In this document: piece by piece, positions 62,024 through 64,000 of the stretch
Layout of the letters: each line of letters begins with the position of its first letter
Position numbering within the stretch: position 1 is the stretch's first letter
Origin: CAZSDU01 sp963662525
GTDB lineage: Bacteria; Bacteroidota; Bacteroidia; Bacteroidales; FEN-979
Length of the DNA: 64,000 nucleotides
Direction: 5' to 3'
Assembly: GCA_963662525.1 (NCBI GenBank)
Contig: OY759717.1
Span: forward strand, 620,001-684,000
The notes under the pieces: generated by a model
Database searches by the model: none
What the model saw: the letters and a program-made list of their open reading frames with translations, nothing else
What the model was told of the DNA's origin: nothing
Position numbers and translations under genes: made by a program

Positions 62024-62031
62024 TATCTTTG
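62024..62031 (+). promoter_or_regulatory. Candidate -7 element (TATCTTTG) of the second TA cassette
   Basis: TATCTTTG, identical to the box before the first TA cassette, lies 18 bp ahead of ATG 62,050. Confidence 0.5.
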
Positions 62032-62049
62032 CATGAAATTTATAAAAGA

Positions 62050-62409
62050 ATGGACAAATTTTTCAATATCATTTTTCTAGAAGATGCTTTTGAATTTCTC
62101 AGCGATCTTGATAAAAAGCACTCAGAAAAAATTTTGTTCAACATTCGCAAGGCGCAAATAGAGCAAGATCCAACGCTATTCAAAAAACTTATTGATGAAA
62201 TTTGGGAATTCAGAACACTTTATCAAGGCTTACATTACCGTTTACTGGCATTTTGGGATAAAACAGATTCGGATGAAACATTGGTAGTTTCAACGCATGG
62301 AATAATTAAAAAACGCAGTAAAGTCCCGGAAAATGAGATTCTAAAAGCCAAGCAACTCAGAACAATATATTTTACGGATAAAGAAAAATCTAAAACAAAA
62401 AAGAAATGA
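62050..62409 (+). CDS. HigB/RelE-type toxin, second module
   Basis: 119 residues from ATG 62,050 (MDKFFNIIFLEDAFEFL). RelE-fold: LIDEIWEFRTLYQGLHYRLLAFWDKTDS, then LVVSTHGIIKKRSKVPENEILKAKQL, a Gp49-like pattern (IIKKxxKxPxxEIxxA). Toxin first, antitoxin next with a 4-bp overlap (ATGA). Little sequence identity with the first module's toxin. Confidence 0.88.
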   Translation: MDKFFNIIFLEDAFEFLSDLDKKHSEKILFNIRKAQIEQDPTLFKKLIDEIWEFRTLYQGLHYRLLAFWDKTDSDETLVVSTHGIIKKRSKVPENEILKAKQLRTIYFTDKEKSKTKKK

Positions 62410-62717
62410 AAACACACACTATAGATGAGGTTCAGGATAAACTGATTGGAATAATTGGTACTCCGGAACGTGATAGATTTGAATATGAATTACAAATGGA
62501 CCTAATTGGAAAAGCCATCAAACAAACACGTCAGGAAAGAAATTTAACGCAAGATGAATTGGGAAAACTCATTGGAGTGCAGAAAGCTCAAATATCAAGA
62601 ATTGAAAGTAATGCGAGTAATGTTACTATTGACACATTGATGAGAGTTTTTAATGCACTTCAAGCTAAGGTAAAATTGCAAATTGAATTACCTCATTTAA
62701 AAATAAATCTTGGTTAA
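62406..62717 (+). CDS. HigA-type antitoxin with XRE HTH, second module
   Basis: 103 residues. HTH_3 domain at residues 35-90 (IKQTRQERNLTQDELGKLIG, VQKAQISRIESN). Overlaps the toxin gene by 4 bp (translation coupling). Confidence 0.92.
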   Translation: MKTHTIDEVQDKLIGIIGTPERDRFEYELQMDLIGKAIKQTRQERNLTQDELGKLIGVQKAQISRIESNASNVTIDTLMRVFNALQAKVKLQIELPHLKINLG

Positions 62718-62742
62718 ATTATTCAAAACAAACAATTACGGC

Positions 62743-62839
62743 TCATAACAAGCAAATAAGGCTCATGCTCGGCAGTACCGGGATCGCCTGGGCGATCCCA
62801 AAATAATTTCGCACAAGCCTTATCTGCAAAGCGTTATGC
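62743..62839 (+). repeat. attC site 55 (singleton stem)
   Basis: R'' TCATAAC, R' GTTATGC; 97 bp, arms AAATAAGGCTC / AGCCTTAT; apex GGGATCG...CGATCCC as in attC 7. Confidence 0.82.
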
Positions 62840-62859
62840 GCAATTAAACTAGCACGAAT

Positions 62860-63582
62860 ATGACACAGCTTTACTCGACATTAGCAAATATTTATCATGA
62901 GATGTATCAGCATGTTTTTGATTACGATAAAGAATTTGAATTTTATGATACAATTCTAAAAAAATATAATTGCAACAAAATTCTTGAAATAGGTTGCGGA
63001 TCAGGAATGCTTGCAAGACGTTTTGTTAGTAATGGATACGACTATCTTGGTTTAGATTTATTTAATGAAATGTTAGAGATTGCTCGTTTGGAGGTCAAGA
63101 CAGATAAGTTCATACAATGCGACATGCGAAACTTATCATTCCATAAGCAGTTTGACTCAGTTATGATAACTGGACGCTCAATCTCATATGTGACAGATAA
63201 CAAAGGAATAATTGACACTTTAAAAGGTATTCATGAGTCTCTTGTAGACAATGGGTTATTTGTATTTGGAGTATTTGAAGCAAATGGAATCTTCGACAAT
63301 TTTGATGATTTTGAACAAAACATTGAACACGGGAATAAGAAAATAAAAAGAATTAGCAAACTTAAAATGAACTTGACAACTGGATGGACATATGATTGGT
63401 TTGCAAAATATATTATTGACGACGGTTACAAGACATCCGAGTTTGATGACTTAACGACATTGAGAGCGTTTACAAAAGACGAGATATTACTTTTTTTGAA
63501 ACTGACAGGATTTACGATAGAAGAAATCATAGAAGAACCGAAAACAATTACAATAATTACTAAAAAAATTAACTGCGCATAA
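62860..63582 (+). CDS. SAM-dependent methyltransferase, cassette 56
   Basis: 240 residues, cytoplasmic. Class I SAM fold: motif I ILEIGCGSGMLARRF, motif II YLGLDLFNEMLEIA, and DSVMITGRSISYV downstream. N-terminal helix MTQLYSTLANIYHEMYQ. The stop codon (TAA, 63,580-63,582) is the TAA of R'' (GCATAAC). Confidence 0.88.
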   Translation: MTQLYSTLANIYHEMYQHVFDYDKEFEFYDTILKKYNCNKILEIGCGSGMLARRFVSNGYDYLGLDLFNEMLEIARLEVKTDKFIQCDMRNLSFHKQFDSVMITGRSISYVTDNKGIIDTLKGIHESLVDNGLFVFGVFEANGIFDNFDDFEQNIEHGNKKIKRISKLKMNLTTGWTYDWFAKYIIDDGYKTSEFDDLTTLRAFTKDEILLFLKLTGFTIEEIIEEPKTITIITKKINCA

Positions 63583-63708
63583 CAGCGTATCTATTGTATT
63601 TGGGTTGATGGGAGTTTGGTAAGCTCAACGCTTTTAGGTAGGTTTATGACGAGGGACAAGACAATAGTTTCAAACTCCCAAACACAGCAAATATGCGAAA
63701 CGTTACCA
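63577..63708 (+). repeat. attC site 56 (singleton stem)
   Basis: R'' GCATAAC, R' GTTACCA; 132 bp, inner arms GTTTGGGTTGATGGGAGTTTGG / CAAACTCCCAAACAC. R'' pairs with the cassette 56 start (GTTATGCGCA / TGCGCATAAC). Confidence 0.82.
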
Positions 63709-63754
63709 ACCATAAAAATAAAATCCAGAATGTAAGATCGATTAAAATAATGTG

Positions 63755-63762
63755 TACTTTTG
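63755..63762 (+). promoter_or_regulatory. Candidate -7 element (TACTTTTG) of the MazE-like gene
   Basis: TACTTTTG fits TAnnTTTG and lies 31 bp before ATG 63,794, inside cassette 57. Confidence 0.45.
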
Positions 63763-63793
63763 TAATTACAATGTGATTATAAAAACGAAGCTT

Positions 63794-64000
63794 ATGCAAA
63801 TATCAGTGATCGACATCGGAAATTCTAAAGGAATCAGATTGACAAAAAATCTATTAGAGAAATATGACATCAGAGATAAAGTCGAATTGATTCTAGAAAA
63901 AGGTAGAATTATTCTAAAACCTATCTCAAGGCCAAGACAAGGTTGGGAAAAATCATTTCAAGAGATGCATAAAAACGGGGATGATAGACTTTTGATAGAT
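63794..64000 (+). CDS. MazE/AbrB-type antitoxin (3' partial)
   Basis: First 69 residues of a SpoVT/AbrB-fold antitoxin: SVIDIGNSKGIRLTKNLLEKY, DKVELILEKGRIILKPIS, then GWEKSFQEMH. The GNSxGIRL start is the MazE signature. The window ends before the stop codon; a MazF-type toxin gene is expected downstream. ATG 63,794 is the first ATG after the promoter. Confidence 0.85.
   Translation, partial: MQISVIDIGNSKGIRLTKNLLEKYDIRDKVELILEKGRIILKPISRPRQGWEKSFQEMHKNGDDRLLID

Larger units (their letters stand above)
16255..64000 (+). mobile_element. Integron-like array of about 57 gene cassettes
   Basis: An uninterrupted run of cassettes, each made of one (sometimes two or no) plus-strand gene and an attC-like inverted repeat ending in GTTRRRY. 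Cassette starts and the opening bases of their own attC are complementary (for instance GTTAGGCCCC at 20,629 and GGGGCCTAAC at 21,215). The region is markedly more AT-rich than bases 1-14,512. The array continues past the right edge. Confidence 0.85.

Noticed and set aside
16254..64000. CRISPR array
   Set aside because: Repeats are inverted, variable and separated by genes; no short direct repeats with uniform spacers and no cas gene.

Overview
The window looks like a chromosomal segment of a Bacteroidetes (Bacteroidota) bacterium. Signs are a type IX secretion (CHU_C) C-terminal domain, many short lipoproteins with a lipobox, PorT-like beta-barrels, FISUMP domains, and TAnnTTTG promoter elements. 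It has two parts of different composition.

Bases 1-14,512 are ordinary, fairly GC-balanced host DNA: a truncated propeller-type sensor kinase, a hybrid kinase/receiver protein, a T9SS cargo protein, glyA, sixA-ppk1-ftsB-like, and (minus strand) priA, pfkA and a small unknown protein.

From about 14.7 kb to the end is an integron-like system. A tyrosine recombinase (14,719-16,089) is followed by a candidate cassette promoter (16,105-16,135), an attI-like region with three direct repeats ending at a GTT crossover point (16,254), and then about 57 consecutive AT-rich gene cassettes. All their genes are on the plus strand. I place 56 attC-like sites (54 intact, one split by an insertion sequence, one truncated). 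In almost every cassette the first bases (GTTRRRY and a few more) are the reverse complement of the bases that open that cassette's own attC, as in integrons. The sites fall into families: A (CGCTATAGCAA arms, about 132 bp), B (arms like GCCGTCAGCCG / CGGCTGCCGGC with an inner AATGCGGG / CCCGCA, 131-135 bp), B' (GCTTGCAGCCG arms), C (GCCTGTAAA / TTTACAGGC, about 90 bp), D (GCCGCTAAA / TTTAGCGGC with CGCAACAA, about 90 bp), D' (GCTTGCAACCG arms), E (CCAGCAAGCAC arms), plus singletons. The recombinase is not a standard IntI: the IntI-specific insertion between the catalytic Lys and the HxxR motif is absent, and it has an N-terminal extension with two repeats resembling a HARP-type motif.

Cassette contents: many secreted or lipoprotein genes of unknown function, outer-membrane barrels, two FISUMP proteins, an S41 peptidase, two methyltransferases, an acetyltransferase and an oxidoreductase. 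There are also defence-like proteins (TIR-like, SLATT, PD-(D/E)XK with membrane segments), three different Fic proteins, two HigBA-type modules and a MazE-like antitoxin at the edge. Five cassettes have no credible ORF; two of these are near-identical 600-bp copies rich in RNA-like hairpins. Several cassettes occur twice.

One attC (49,943-51,316) carries an IS110-family element. Its non-coding left end can be read as a bridge RNA: two short segments match the attC bases on both sides of the insertion, and two others match the ends of the element itself. This suggests an insertion sequence guided to attC by RNA.
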